Part shown: one piece after another, positions 1 through 8,279 of the stretch
How positions within the stretch are numbered: position 1 is the first letter of the stretch
Layout of the letters: each line of letters begins with the position of its first letter
Assembly: GCA_013298445.1 (NCBI GenBank)
Contig: JAAFHQ010000036.1
Location: forward strand, 1 to 16,498
Direction: 5' to 3'
DNA from: Chitinophagales bacterium
GTDB taxonomy: Bacteria > Bacteroidota > Bacteroidia > Chitinophagales > Saprospiraceae
DNA: 16,498 nucleotides
Translations under genes and position numbers: made by a program
The notes under the pieces: generated by a model
The model's database searches: none
Told to the model about the DNA's origin: nothing
The model's input: only the letters and a program-made list of their open reading frames with translations

Positions 1-1767
1 GAGGCCCAACAATTGTGCAACAACAGCCCACAGTTTTCCATCGTTCCACCCACAGTAATCTGTGCCAATGCGCTGTTGGAGTACGACCATTCCGCTGAAG
101 AAATGGATGGCGACAGCCTTGCCTATGAATTGTGTGCACCGCTCGCTGGCGCAGGCAGTTCCAATGGGCAACAACTTACCTTTACTTGTTCAGGGAGCAC
201 TCCCCGGCCAGCTTGCCCTCCGCCTTACACCGAGTTGTATTACCGCAACCCGTATTCAGCTAAGACTCCCATTCTGGGTGATCCCTTGCTAAAAATTGAT
301 CCCTACACGGGGCTCATCACCCTGCGGCCCAGCGCTCTGGGGCGTTTTGCCGTAGGCGTATGTGTGCGCGAGTACCGCAAGGGCGTGCTGCTGAGTCGAG
401 TGACCCGCGATTTCCAATTCAATGTCACCGATGGCTGTAATCCCAAGGTACAGCCCGATGTAAAAGAAGATGTAAAACTGGCTGAAAAAGAATTTTTGAT
501 CCGCTCCTGTGGCAAAACCCTGGTGGACATTACCAATGAAAGTACGCCGCGCGAATCCATCAAGTTGATCAGCTGGAGTTTTGACCTCAAAAAAGGCCCG
601 GCAGCCCAAAGCAACCAGTGGAACCCTCAAATTCAGTTTCCCGATACGGGGCGCTACCAGGGCAAACTGTTGCTCAATCCCGGCTTTGAATGTGCCGATT
701 CAGCAAAGGTCATCGTCCACGTTTTACCTCTGTTACAAGCCGATTTTAGTTTTGACTACGATACCTGCAAAGCCGGGGAAGTGCAATTTCGCGACCGTTC
801 CATTGCCCATGCCAAATCCATCCGGGAATGGAACTGGTTTTCGGGGGAAAGAGGTACAAGTACCCTCGCTAACCCCAGCTTTCAATACGAATATCCTGGG
901 GTGAAAAGGGCACGTTTGATGGTACGGGATGCCAACAACTGTGTTTCCACCATCCAAAAAGATGTGCGTTATTTTCCCGTGCCTAAATTGTTGTTGACCA
1001 CCCCTAGTTCGGCAGAATTGTGTGAGCCGGGGCAGGTTTATTTCCAAAATCTCTCCACTCCCGTGGATACCACTTATCGGATTGAGTGGAAATTTGGCGA
1101 CGGGGGCGTTTCCCGCAAGCATAGTCCCAGTTACACCTATCCGCACGACGGGCTTTATTCGGTGTCGCTCAAGGTGGTTTCGCCGATTGGGTGCGAAACC
1201 GACACGATTTACCCAGACCTAATCCTCATCAAACCCAGCCCTCAGGCCGCTTTTGCCATTGAGCCACCAGAAGTGACCAATGTCTTTCCCGATTTTCAAC
1301 TCCAGGATCAGTCAACCGACGCCTTGCGCTGGTTGTGGCAATTTGATGATGGTCGCCAGTATACCGATCACAACCCGAGTGCGGCTGCCCGCGAGCTGGG
1401 CACCTTGCGCATCATCCAGTTTGCGTACAACAACTTTGGCTGTCAGGATAGCACCTCTCACGTGTTGCGTATTTTACCAGAGGTGCGCTATTTTTTACCC
1501 AATGCCTTTACACCCAATGGCGATTCCGTCAACGATGAACTTAGAGCAGTGGGGATTTTTGAGGGCATGCGCAATTTCCGCATCAATGTGTGGAATCGTT
1601 GGGGGGAAATGGTGTTCCAATCCAGCGACCCACAGGATACCTGGAATGGGCTAAAATTCAATCAGGGGAGTGAACTTCCGGTTGGTGTATACACTGTTTT
1701 GGCCAGCTATCTGGATCCAAAAGACCAAATGATCGAATATCGAGGATTTATAACCCTACTACGTTAA
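1..1767 (+). CDS. PKD-repeat surface protein with T9SS type B sorting domain (5' truncated)
   Basis: The reading frame is open at base 1 (visible from E-A-Q-Q-L-C), so the true start and signal peptide lie outside the window; 588 codons remain. The N-terminal visible part (about codons 5-140) has the Cys-rich DHSAEEMDGDSLAYELC pattern common in large Bacteroidota PKD proteins. Three PKD-like beta-sandwich units follow at about codons 244-329, 333-408 (WKFGDG and YTYPHDGLYSVSLKV) and 415-490 (WQFDDG). The last 90 codons are a gliding-motility-type C-terminal domain: FLPNAFTPNGDSVND, WNRWGEMVFQ, W-N-G, then PVGVYTV and a terminal GFITLLR. This domain directs export through T9SS, and the protein probably ends up on the cell surface or released. 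Its binding target cannot be told. No PorP/SprF gene follows it, although type B proteins often have one nearby; a partner could lie upstream of the window. Confidence 0.93.
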   Translation, partial: EAQQLCNNSPQFSIVPPTVICANALLEYDHSAEEMDGDSLAYELCAPLAGAGSSNGQQLTFTCSGSTPRPACPPPYTELYYRNPYSAKTPILGDPLLKIDPYTGLITLRPSALGRFAVGVCVREYRKGVLLSRVTRDFQFNVTDGCNPKVQPDVKEDVKLAEKEFLIRSCGKTLVDITNESTPRESIKLISWSFDLKKGPAAQSNQWNPQIQFPDTGRYQGKLLLNPGFECADSAKVIVHVLPLLQADFSFDYDTCKAGEVQFRDRSIAHAKSIREWNWFSGERGTSTLANPSFQYEYPGVKRARLMVRDANNCVSTIQKDVRYFPVPKLLLTTPSSAELCEPGQVYFQNLSTPVDTTYRIEWKFGDGGVSRKHSPSYTYPHDGLYSVSLKVVSPIGCETDTIYPDLILIKPSPQAAFAIEPPEVTNVFPDFQLQDQSTDALRWLWQFDDGRQYTDHNPSAAARELGTLRIIQFAYNNFGCQDSTSHVLRILPEVRYFLPNAFTPNGDSVNDELRAVGIFEGMRNFRINVWNRWGEMVFQSSDPQDTWNGLKFNQGSELPVGVYTVLASYLDPKDQMIEYRGFITLLR

Positions 1768-1836
1768 ATCTTCTCCATGTGTATAGGAAAAGTAGCATGG
1801 TCGATTGGTAAGCTTTATCTTTAATCACAAAAAAAC

Positions 1837-2565
1837 ATGTTTGCATCCTTTCTAGCCGGGGTTAGCGCTTATGGACGTGCGCTTCAATTGTGCTTCAAGT
1901 ACAATTTGTGGATTTATTTTTTGGTGCCCGCCTTGCTGTGTATCCTTCTGGGAGGGGGCATGATCTACGGCGTTTGGAATGTTTCGGACGACCTGGGCAA
2001 TTGGATGGCTGGTTTCTGGCCTTTCAATTGGGGGAAAAACTGGGTTGATAATGTGGCACAGGTGTTTGGCGGGTTGGCCGTAGGCGCTTTTGGCTTCATC
2101 ATTTTCCGCAATCTGGTGCTGGCCATCGCGGGGCCGTTCATGAGCTTGCTTTCGGAGCGGGTGGAAAACCGGCTCCGTGGACAGGCTTCTGCAGCGTTCA
2201 AAATGAGTGCTTTTTTGAGCGATATGGCGCGGGGCATCCGCATTGCCCTTCGTTTGATTTTACGGGAGCTGTTTTTTACCACCGTTTTATTTCTGCTGGG
2301 TTTGATTCCTGGTTTGGCGGTGATCACCACGCCGCTGATTTTCATTGTACAGGCCTATTATGCCGGGGCAGGAAACATTGATTTCGCGCTGGAGCGCCAT
2401 TATCGGGTGCGAGATAGCATTCGTTTTGTGCGGCAAAATCGAGGACTGGCGATTGGAAATGGAAGTATATATTTGTTGTTGTTGCTTTCGGTAGTCGGAT
2501 TTTTGGTGGCGCTACCTTTGGGTACCATTGCGGCTACGGTGGAAACCGTGAAAAGAATTAAATAA
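1837..2565 (+). CDS. EI24-domain / CysZ-like inner-membrane protein
   Basis: A 242-residue hydrophobic protein. The N-terminal FLAGVSAYGRALQLCF followed by LWIYFLVPALL is typical of the EI24 (CysZ-like) membrane family. Hydrophobic segments lie at about residues 24-47, 76-101, 144-175 and 208-232, with a basic, probably cytoplasmic stretch at 105-143 and another at 185-205 (RHYRVRDSIRFVRQNRGLAIGNG). E. coli CysZ is a sulfate permease, but Bacteroidota EI24 members are mostly uncharacterised and there is no sulfur gene nearby, so transport of sulfate is not claimed. The ATG is preceded by an A-rich stretch rather than a Shine-Dalgarno sequence. It starts 69 bases after the PKD gene and could be read from the same transcript or its own promoter. 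Confidence 0.85.
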   Translation: MFASFLAGVSAYGRALQLCFKYNLWIYFLVPALLCILLGGGMIYGVWNVSDDLGNWMAGFWPFNWGKNWVDNVAQVFGGLAVGAFGFIIFRNLVLAIAGPFMSLLSERVENRLRGQASAAFKMSAFLSDMARGIRIALRLILRELFFTTVLFLLGLIPGLAVITTPLIFIVQAYYAGAGNIDFALERHYRVRDSIRFVRQNRGLAIGNGSIYLLLLLSVVGFLVALPLGTIAATVETVKRIK

Positions 2566-2590
2566 AGGGTATTGGCAAATCGGTACCAGA

Positions 2591-2610
2591 AGACGCACAG
2601 CCGTGCGTCT
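2591..2610. repeat. Short palindromic repeat, copy 1 (AGACGCAC arms)
   Basis: Eight-base perfect arms AGACGCAC and GTGCGTCT enclose AGCC. The right arm continues to GTGCGTCTCTAC (to 2614). The left side has a near match, GTACCAGAAGACGCAC. The outer motif GTAGAGACGC / GCGTCTCTAC is shared with the perfect palindrome at 16143-16172, so the two look like members of one dispersed family. It lies in the 105 bases between the EI24-like stop and the lipoprotein start, and would fold into a hairpin in RNA. There is no T tract after it, so it is not an obvious terminator. Confidence 0.6.
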
Positions 2611-2670
2611 CTACGATCCGGCATTGTGCCTACCTCCAATATTGTTTCAATTGCAAAAAAACCTAAAACC

Positions 2671-3552
2671 ATGAAAACACACCAATATCTATTCCTACTC
2701 TTATTGCTATGTTGCAGTTGTGCCCAACTCAATTACCTGGACCAAGCGCAAAATGCCTTCAATCAGGGGGCCAGTTTGGAAACCAATCTCAGTTTTGGCG
2801 AACCCGCTTTGCTCGGGCAACCTTCAGCGGCAGGTAGTCAGGCCATGAGTTTGGCAACACCCGATTTGTGTTACCGCCTGGCTTACTCCCAGGTCAATAA
2901 AGCCCTGCTCAAAGACAGTCAACTCAAAGCCGATGGCGTGTTGGTCAATGCCCATTCCCTGCGGGCGCTGAGTGCCTGGAAATTGGGGCTGTATGCCCAG
3001 GCAACAGAAAGCGCTCTGGCCGCCAAAATCGCCTTGCAAGATTCCGAAGTGCCCCTACCCCGGGAAGCCGCCATGATGACGGCCCTCGAAGGGCTCATCC
3101 AGGCGGATCAGGCTTTTATGGCAGTACAAAAGTTGAAACTGGACCATCAAAAGCCAAATGTTTCCGAAGCCCTCAACACCATGACGAACATCCGCAAACA
3201 ATACGAGGTAGACATTGTCAACAGCAATGGAACTGGGAAAATTGATAAAGCCCTGAGCATTTTGGATAAGGCCAAACTGGAAGTTCCCGGCCGGGCCGAC
3301 ATTCAAACCTATTTCATCATGTCACAATTGGCTGCGCTTAAAACCTGGCTGGATGAACTGGACCAGATTTACAGCCTGCTCAAAGCTTTTAATTTCAGCA
3401 GCAACAACAATGATTTGAAACGCTGGTTTGACCAGGAAAATGATCGTTTTACCCAAAAACGAAATTTGTATATGGGCCAGTTGGCACCTTTATTGCCCCA
3501 ACAAAAAGAAAATGTAATGTACAAACGCTGGGAAGAGTGGTTGTTTAACTAA
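2671..3552 (+). CDS. Predicted lipoprotein, alpha-helical, function unknown
   Basis: The ATG at 2671 is chosen over an in-frame TTG at 2572. It begins a clear signal peptide (MKTHQYLFLLLLLCCSC) after an A-rich stretch, while the extra upstream codons would run through a palindromic repeat. The 293-residue product has a lipobox-like LCCSC, with lipidation most likely at Cys17, which suggests a membrane-anchored lipoprotein in the envelope. The rest is mostly helical and rich in Ala, Leu and Gln. The segment around mature residues 75-150 (ALSAWKLGLYAQATESALAAKIAL, then TALEGLIQADQAFMAVQKL) resembles helical hairpins of TPR type, but no family is recognised. The gene ends 14 bases from the convergent yraN gene. 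Confidence applies to the gene and lipoprotein call, not to a function. Confidence 0.8.
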   Translation: MKTHQYLFLLLLLCCSCAQLNYLDQAQNAFNQGASLETNLSFGEPALLGQPSAAGSQAMSLATPDLCYRLAYSQVNKALLKDSQLKADGVLVNAHSLRALSAWKLGLYAQATESALAAKIALQDSEVPLPREAAMMTALEGLIQADQAFMAVQKLKLDHQKPNVSEALNTMTNIRKQYEVDIVNSNGTGKIDKALSILDKAKLEVPGRADIQTYFIMSQLAALKTWLDELDQIYSLLKAFNFSSNNNDLKRWFDQENDRFTQKRNLYMGQLAPLLPQQKENVMYKRWEEWLFN

Positions 3553-3566
3553 GTGATGAAACACTA

Positions 3567-3932
3567 CTATAGCCCCGGCCAAAACGCATCTTTCAAATAC
3601 TCCAACTTGGTTTTCCCATCATCGCGCAGAATGATGCTAATGACGTCGAAGCGGATTTCACCGGGGTGTTCTATTTTTTCGCAATAGACCGAAGCGGCAC
3701 CTGCCAACATGCGTTGCTGTTGCGGAGTAATAAAAAATTCGGGTGGCCCGAAGCGATCGGAGCTGCGGGTTTTGACCTCTACAAATACGATGGTGTTGCC
3801 TTCTTGAGCAATGATGTCTACTTCGGCGCGGCCGGTGCGCCAGTTTGTGGACCGGATGGTCAAACCTTGAGTTTCGAGGTGTTGTTGGGCAAGGGTCTCT
3901 CCTTTTTGGCCCAAAATGATGTTGTCTGTCAT
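3567..3932 (-). CDS. yraN: YraN family (UPF0102) putative endonuclease-like protein
   Basis: A 121-residue protein from the ATG at 3932. An in-frame TTG at 3950 would add six residues (MIKQGA) and is less likely, because MTDNIILGQKGE matches the usual family start and AAGG lies just upstream of this ATG. The family core is intact: LGQKGETLAQQHLETQG, then GRAEVDIIAQEGNTIVFVEVKTR with D39, E52 and K54 forming the D-ExK pattern of restriction-endonuclease-like folds, and RFDVISI near the C-terminus. Members are small, widely conserved and often called putative endonucleases or resolvase-like; their cellular role is not settled. The gene is about 70 bases downstream of the terminator of the large HYR gene, so it is probably expressed separately. 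Confidence 0.93.
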   Translation of the reverse strand: MTDNIILGQKGETLAQQHLETQGLTIRSTNWRTGRAEVDIIAQEGNTIVFVEVKTRSSDRFGPPEFFITPQQQRMLAGAASVYCEKIEHPGEIRFDVISIILRDDGKTKLEYLKDAFWPGL

Positions 3933-3984
3933 TGCGCCTTGTTTAATCAATTACTTCGTTTGTTTTTTTCTGCAATATAAACTT

Positions 3985-4028
3985 TTTTTATTAAAAACAA
4001 AAGAGGCAGGCTTTTGGAAGCCTGCCTC
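3985..4028 (-). terminator. Rho-independent terminator of the HYR/dockerin gene
   Basis: On the minus strand an 11-bp perfect stem, GAGGCAGGCTT / AAGCCTGCCTC (plus-strand 4003-4013 and 4018-4028) with a four-base loop, is followed by TTTTGTTTTTAATAAAAAAAG. It begins 35 bases after the stop of the gene at 4063-7980 and separates it from yraN. Confidence 0.88.
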
Positions 4029-4062
4029 AGAATACCGTTCAAAAACATAGATTTTGGGGCTA

Positions 4063-7000
4063 TTAATAAGCCGTATATATCATTCGTTTGCTCCCCGTAA
4101 AGGAATCAGTTGAAAGCTGGTAGTAGTACACACCCAATCCAGGCAGTGTTTGCTTCGGTACTTTCAGTTCGTTGTAACCCCTTTCAAACTTCGCAGAATG
4201 TTTGAAAACCAAACGGCCCGCTGCGTCAAAGATGCGGATGTGTGCATCCTGCGTTTTTGGCAAGGAAAAAGCAATGTTCGTTTCTCCAATAAATGGATTC
4301 GGGTAGTTTTGGTACAAATGAATCCCCTCTCCTTTTTGCGTTGTAGATTCGTTCACCTTGAGTAGCACCTGCATCAGTTCACCCGCCTGATTGTAAGCTT
4401 CAGAAGGAGTTGGGGCCTCTTTGATGGACAATGCAGTAGCTAAATCAGCTGCCCGTAAAGTTTTGAAGCGTACCGAAAACAGTTGGCGGCGACCATCGGG
4501 TATAACTTCTCCTTTGTTGTCCCAGCTGGTGTTGAGCAAACCGGCTTTTAGGTCTGCGGTACCCAGGTTCCCTTCATTCCACTGCGGCAGTTCTCCCTTT
4601 TCGGCATCCAACAATTGCAGCAGGTGGTGGTCAAAATCCAGCGTAAACTGGAATCCTTGCACCTTTGATACGTCTTCGGCACTAAAGTCAACTGTGATTT
4701 CTTCACCAGCTTCAAAAGCTTGATTACTGGTTTCCACGATGAGTTCGCCATTGGTGGTTCGGCCATCGGTATTGACCAGGCTATTGGGTTTGGCGCTCAT
4801 GTTCACGTCGCCCACTTTAATTCCTACAAAGTCAGCGCGACCTTCTTTGGATAAAAAGTTGTTGAGGCTCTTGGCTTCGGGGTAAAGTGCTTTCAAGGGA
4901 TCCTGGCCTTCAGGAAACTTGAAATTGGCATCGATAAAGCGCCAGGAAGTGTTCCCGTTGGGGAAGCTGGTTTCCATGTTCAGGATCAACTTACGCAGGC
5001 GGATCAAATCTACAGTAGAAATATTGCCTGATTTATCGACATCTGCAGCAATATACTGATAAGGCGTTTTGAGCGTGCTCAGACCCAGGATGTGTTTTTG
5101 GATGATCACCAGATCTATCGTTGTCACCCCATTGATAGGATCCTCATTCTTCTGTGGTACGATGGTGTAGTCTCCACCCAATGGTACTTCGGGCAACTGG
5201 TAATTTCCATCAACTCCAGTAGCGGTTTTACCCAATTGGGTGCTTCCTGAAATGGCCACTGATTCAATCTGGATACCAGTTTCAGTCTGGATGATTCCGG
5301 AAATCTTGCCCACTTTAGATCCATCGGATGCGCACAATTTTCCATTGTCTTGGATATCGATGAAAGTTGTACAGTATGCACCATTGTTCAAGGTATCGTA
5401 TACCCAAAGCTGGATGGGCTGGCGGCCAATGTCAGCACAAGTAAAGGTGACTTGTTCAGCAGGGTTGGTCAATAAAGTTCCGGACCCCCGGCGGATGGCG
5501 ATCCGGGTGGGTTTGCCTCCACAATCATCGTAACTTCCTGCATCAAACAATTTGGCATCAATAATTGCAGCAGTTTGACCATCCTTGGTGTCCAGCGTAG
5601 TGGATAAACCGTTGAGACACTGTGCTACTGGTGGTTTTTTATCAATCACCGTAATGGTCATCGAACCTAGAGTAGCATTTCCACACTGATCTACGGCGCG
5701 GAAATTGATTTTGTGCTTACCTACAGGATATGTACCAGATGCCAGCGCACCTTTGAGGTCAGCGTATTTGCCGTCATTGGTAATCGTTACGTTGCCACCA
5801 CAATCAGTACCAGTAGCTGCCAGGGTAGTCACCTTGATGGTTTTGCACTGTTCGGTCAAAAAGAAAGTAGTGTCTTTGGGTACGACCAGAGTTGGTGCCG
5901 TACGGTCCTCTACTTTGATCAACTGGGTATAGGAAAAGATCGATTTTTGTGGATCGGCTGGATTGTGGTTGCACCAGTCGATGACCGACCATTTCCGAAA
6001 GATTTGAAAACAAGTTTCATTTTGCGATTCAAACCGTTTGTCTTCATAACTAATCGCTACGGTTCCACAAATTGGGTAGGTTACTACGGGTTCGCGGTTC
6101 TCCAGCGGTAAATCTTTTGGATCTGTTTTCCCTCCACACCCTACGATGGTATAGTCCTTTGGCCATTTGATCATTTCGGCGCTCAACTTGTTGTTGTTGA
6201 CAATGGTAATGGTTTGGCTACAGGTAGCAGTGCGTCCTTTCCAATCTTTGGCCGTAAAGGTACGGGTGATTTTGCCCCGGTTGCATTCGGCCCGCTCATA
6301 GTTGCTGGTAGAATCCAGGGTAAATGAGCAGTTTTCGAGTACGATAGGGCTCCCAAATACATGTAATTTGGTGATATCGGTAGTACATTCAACTACTTTG
6401 TTCGCAGGGCAAGTAATACGTGGCCCCAATTCATCGCGGATGGTTACCGTAAAATCGCAATCATTGTATTTGCCATAGAGGTCACCACCCTGGCGTTCAC
6501 GCGCTGGATCAACCGGGCCGTTTCCTGGGTCAACTTCATACACCCGTAGGGTAACTTTTACACTTTGGCTGTCTACATCATTGCAACAGAATACGGCATA
6601 GTCATCATAGTACTCCTGGTAGTCTGGAGTAGAAGGGCTATCGTCACCATTGATTTTGTTGCAGGAACCAGCTACCCAACGGCGGGCCTTATAGTACAGC
6701 CGTGTTTTGCAGTTGTCTTTGCTGCCTTCATCAAAACTTTTTGCCTGAATGAAAGCGACTCCACCTTCGGGCAAAGAGATGATGTTGTTTTTGCGGCACA
6801 CTACGGTAGGCACTTCTTCATCTACGATGGTAAGGGTTGTGGTACAAACCGAAGAGTTTCCACACAAATCAATCGCAGTATAAGTGAGGGTATGTGTTCC
6901 CAGAGGCACACTAAAGTGAGGGTTAAAGCCAGAACTTCCGTAAGAAGCCCGCACTGAAACTGCCGGAGATGGGTCGCAGTTGTCACTTGCTGTAGGTTTA

Positions 7001-7980
7001 GGCAACTGTACTACGGCAGTACATTGGCCCGGGTCGGTGCCTTTGCGGATAGGGGCTGGACAAGTCAGCGTTGGAGCGACCTCGTCTCTTACCTGAATGA
7101 CCTGAGTCGCTTCCCGAATCGCTCCGGTACAACGATCCAAGATTGTCCACTTGCGGGAAATTAATCGTCCCAATCCTTCACAAATTTTGGTCGTATCGTC
7201 ACGGAACGTAATCACAAAATCGCAAAAGCCATTATTCTTGAGCTTACGACCTTGAAATGTTGGAACCCCGGTTATGGAAGTATCCGCGCTGGGTCGGTCA
7301 CAAGGTAAATTCACCAAACCTGGAATCGTCACATCTAATACGCCAATTTTTTTCAACACTATGTTCTGAAGACAAGTATCGGAGTTGCCCGAGGAATCCC
7401 GAGCGATCCAACTACGACGGATGTAAATTGCAGTATCACTACCACAACGCCCCCGTAAAAAAAAGTCTTCATAACGCAGGCGTACAGTGCGGTTGATGTT
7501 GTCGGTCACAGTAGGACGGCCAAGCACATTGGCACTGGTATCCGCAGCACAAAACAGGGTTAAATCACTACAGGCAATTTGAGGTGCCTGGGTATCAAAC
7601 ACCTGAATGTATCCTGAGCAGTTAAAACCCGTAACATTATCTCTTACCAGGACAGTTAAAACTTTCCCGATTCTTCCACGTACACTGATTGTCAATGGGT
7701 CGGCACCATTGGCAATAAATTCTCCATTTTCATCTACAACGGTAATTGTTTTCGCTCCTGAACAGGTAGAGCTTGCATCAACGATCAGCTCACTTCCAAT
7801 GTTTACCTCACCAGTGGCCCCAACACTAATGCGAACGGGGGCAGTAGGAGAAATACTCTTACACACCAATTGACACTGGGCTGATACCGCTTGGCTCCAG
7901 AACATCAGGACCGGAATCAAGATCGGAATCCATCTCGTCCATCCTCCTAAAATTGGAATGTACGGTGTTCTCTCATTCAT
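4063..7980 (-). CDS. HYR-domain surface protein with dockerin, cohesin-like and T9SS type A sorting domains
   Basis: A 1305-residue exported protein. The signal peptide is residues 1-34 (hydrophobic PILIPVLMFW, cleavage after AVSA). Residues 35-885 are a Cys-rich set of Ig-like units. The clearest HYR units are at about 300-392 (DEVAPTLTCP, SDNC, LGTHTLTYTAIDLCGNS), 515-600 and 694-786 (DRTAPTLVVP, PVGKHKINFRAVDQCGN). Residues about 890-942 form a small carboxypeptidase-regulatory-like beta unit (GKISGII, GVDGNYQLPEVPLGG). Residues 944-1002 are a dockerin-like pair of EF-hand loops. About 1078-1208 resemble a cohesin domain, and 1218-1305 are a type A sorting domain (YQNYPNPF, GRLVF, GVYYYQL, KRMIYTAY). 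HYR-dockerin-sorting proteins are frequent in Saprospiria, with unknown targets. It has its own terminator, and its promoter must lie within 7981-8077, between the porP-type terminator and the start. Secretion is well supported; its partner and function are inferred only. Confidence 0.92.
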   Translation of the reverse strand: MNERTPYIPILGGWTRWIPILIPVLMFWSQAVSAQCQLVCKSISPTAPVRISVGATGEVNIGSELIVDASSTCSGAKTITVVDENGEFIANGADPLTISVRGRIGKVLTVLVRDNVTGFNCSGYIQVFDTQAPQIACSDLTLFCAADTSANVLGRPTVTDNINRTVRLRYEDFFLRGRCGSDTAIYIRRSWIARDSSGNSDTCLQNIVLKKIGVLDVTIPGLVNLPCDRPSADTSITGVPTFQGRKLKNNGFCDFVITFRDDTTKICEGLGRLISRKWTILDRCTGAIREATQVIQVRDEVAPTLTCPAPIRKGTDPGQCTAVVQLPKPTASDNCDPSPAVSVRASYGSSGFNPHFSVPLGTHTLTYTAIDLCGNSSVCTTTLTIVDEEVPTVVCRKNNIISLPEGGVAFIQAKSFDEGSKDNCKTRLYYKARRWVAGSCNKINGDDSPSTPDYQEYYDDYAVFCCNDVDSQSVKVTLRVYEVDPGNGPVDPARERQGGDLYGKYNDCDFTVTIRDELGPRITCPANKVVECTTDITKLHVFGSPIVLENCSFTLDSTSNYERAECNRGKITRTFTAKDWKGRTATCSQTITIVNNNKLSAEMIKWPKDYTIVGCGGKTDPKDLPLENREPVVTYPICGTVAISYEDKRFESQNETCFQIFRKWSVIDWCNHNPADPQKSIFSYTQLIKVEDRTAPTLVVPKDTTFFLTEQCKTIKVTTLAATGTDCGGNVTITNDGKYADLKGALASGTYPVGKHKINFRAVDQCGNATLGSMTITVIDKKPPVAQCLNGLSTTLDTKDGQTAAIIDAKLFDAGSYDDCGGKPTRIAIRRGSGTLLTNPAEQVTFTCADIGRQPIQLWVYDTLNNGAYCTTFIDIQDNGKLCASDGSKVGKISGIIQTETGIQIESVAISGSTQLGKTATGVDGNYQLPEVPLGGDYTIVPQKNEDPINGVTTIDLVIIQKHILGLSTLKTPYQYIAADVDKSGNISTVDLIRLRKLILNMETSFPNGNTSWRFIDANFKFPEGQDPLKALYPEAKSLNNFLSKEGRADFVGIKVGDVNMSAKPNSLVNTDGRTTNGELIVETSNQAFEAGEEITVDFSAEDVSKVQGFQFTLDFDHHLLQLLDAEKGELPQWNEGNLGTADLKAGLLNTSWDNKGEVIPDGRRQLFSVRFKTLRAADLATALSIKEAPTPSEAYNQAGELMQVLLKVNESTTQKGEGIHLYQNYPNPFIGETNIAFSLPKTQDAHIRIFDAAGRLVFKHSAKFERGYNELKVPKQTLPGLGVYYYQLSTDSFTGSKRMIYTAY
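4357..4749 (-). other. Cohesin-like domain of the HYR protein
   Basis: Residues about 1078-1208 show the pattern of cohesin modules: a strand with a G-E-E-I-T-V-D-F start, QGFQFTLDFDHHLLQLLDAEKG (the usual position of 'YD..LEF..V..G'), a W/N strand, then RQLFSVRFKTLRAAD and a closing strand. Order of motifs and length agree with the cohesin-like domains in the 267- and 1954-residue proteins to the right. It lacks the Cys pair found in the six-domain array. A general carbohydrate-binding-like beta-sandwich is the alternative reading. Confidence 0.6.
4975..5151 (-). other. Dockerin-like Ca2+-binding module
   Basis: Residues 944-1002 carry two duplicated segments of the type I dockerin kind. 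The second is a good EF-hand loop: D980, D982, S984, G985, I987 and D991 in the pattern D-x-D-x-S-G-x-I-x-x-x-D, followed by helix LIRLRKLILNM. The first, N945-x-D947 ... N-G-V-T-T-I-D956 followed by LVIIQKHILGL, keeps the ends of the loop but has Ile at ligand position 5 and N-G at positions 6-7, so its calcium site is degenerate. The spacing of the two helices fits dockerins. After it comes WRFIDANFKFP and VGIKVGDVN, which in my recollection accompany this module in Saprospiria proteins. Confidence 0.8.
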
Positions 7981-8077
7981 GGCACAATGTTTTTGACGGT
8001 TTCGAATTAAGAATTTTTATTATTAAAATCCAATACCGTGCCAAAGTGCCTTTTTTGATAAATTTTTATTTTTTTGC
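7981..8077 (-). promoter_or_regulatory. Leader/promoter region of the HYR/dockerin gene (no clear box found)
   Basis: These 97 AT-rich bases lie between a strong terminator and the start of the HYR gene, so they must hold its promoter if the terminator works. No convincing TAnnTTTG -7 box was found. A close direct repeat GGCAC-TTT-GGCAC (minus strand; plus-strand GTGCC at 8038-8042 and 8046-8050) is the only noticeable pattern and could be an operator, but this is a guess. Confidence 0.3.
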
Positions 8078-8111
8078 AAAAAAAAAAGCCCCCTTCACAA
8101 CCGAAGGAGGC
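8078..8111 (-). terminator. Rho-independent terminator downstream of the PorP/SprF gene
   Basis: On the minus strand a nine-pair stem (GCCTCCTTC with GAAGGGGGC, one G-U pair; plus-strand 8103-8111 and 8088-8096) with a six-base loop is followed by ten consecutive T. It ends the cohesin/SprB/PorP transcript about 170 bases after the PorP/SprF stop codon. The stretch 8112-8279 between stop and terminator holds no reading frame longer than a few codons on the minus strand and no other structure that I could see; it is best read as a 3' untranslated region. Confidence 0.9.
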
Positions 8112-8279
8112 CATCCCAAAAACCGATTTAAGTATATTCTTGATGCATTTTCAGGGTACCACACAGGGCACACTACAAGCAATGTGATTCAATTGGAAAA
8201 GTTAAAAACAGGTATGCAGGAAAGGAATATAGCCTTTTAAGGTTACTCAAACAGTTAGAGGAGGGAACGAACTGCTGAA

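Noticed and set aside
1817..1824. TATCTTTA as a -7 promoter box for the EI24-like gene
   Set aside because: It would place the transcription start only about six bases before the ATG and has no matching -33 element, so the resemblance is probably chance.
2572..2670. TTG start giving a 33-residue longer lipoprotein
   Set aside because: The extension reads through a palindromic repeat and would hide the signal peptide that begins at the ATG at 2671.
8034..8050. Sigma-54-like promoter (TTGGCACGGTATTGG on the minus strand) before the HYR gene
   Set aside because: The spacing between the GG and GC elements is one base short and the second element reads GG instead of GC, so it does not meet the -24/-12 consensus.
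7953..8240. Plus-strand open frame of 95 codons over the gap between the HYR and PorP/SprF genes
   Set aside because: It crosses the terminator hairpin and its A tract, overlaps the start of the HYR gene, and its Lys/Phe-rich product resembles nothing known.
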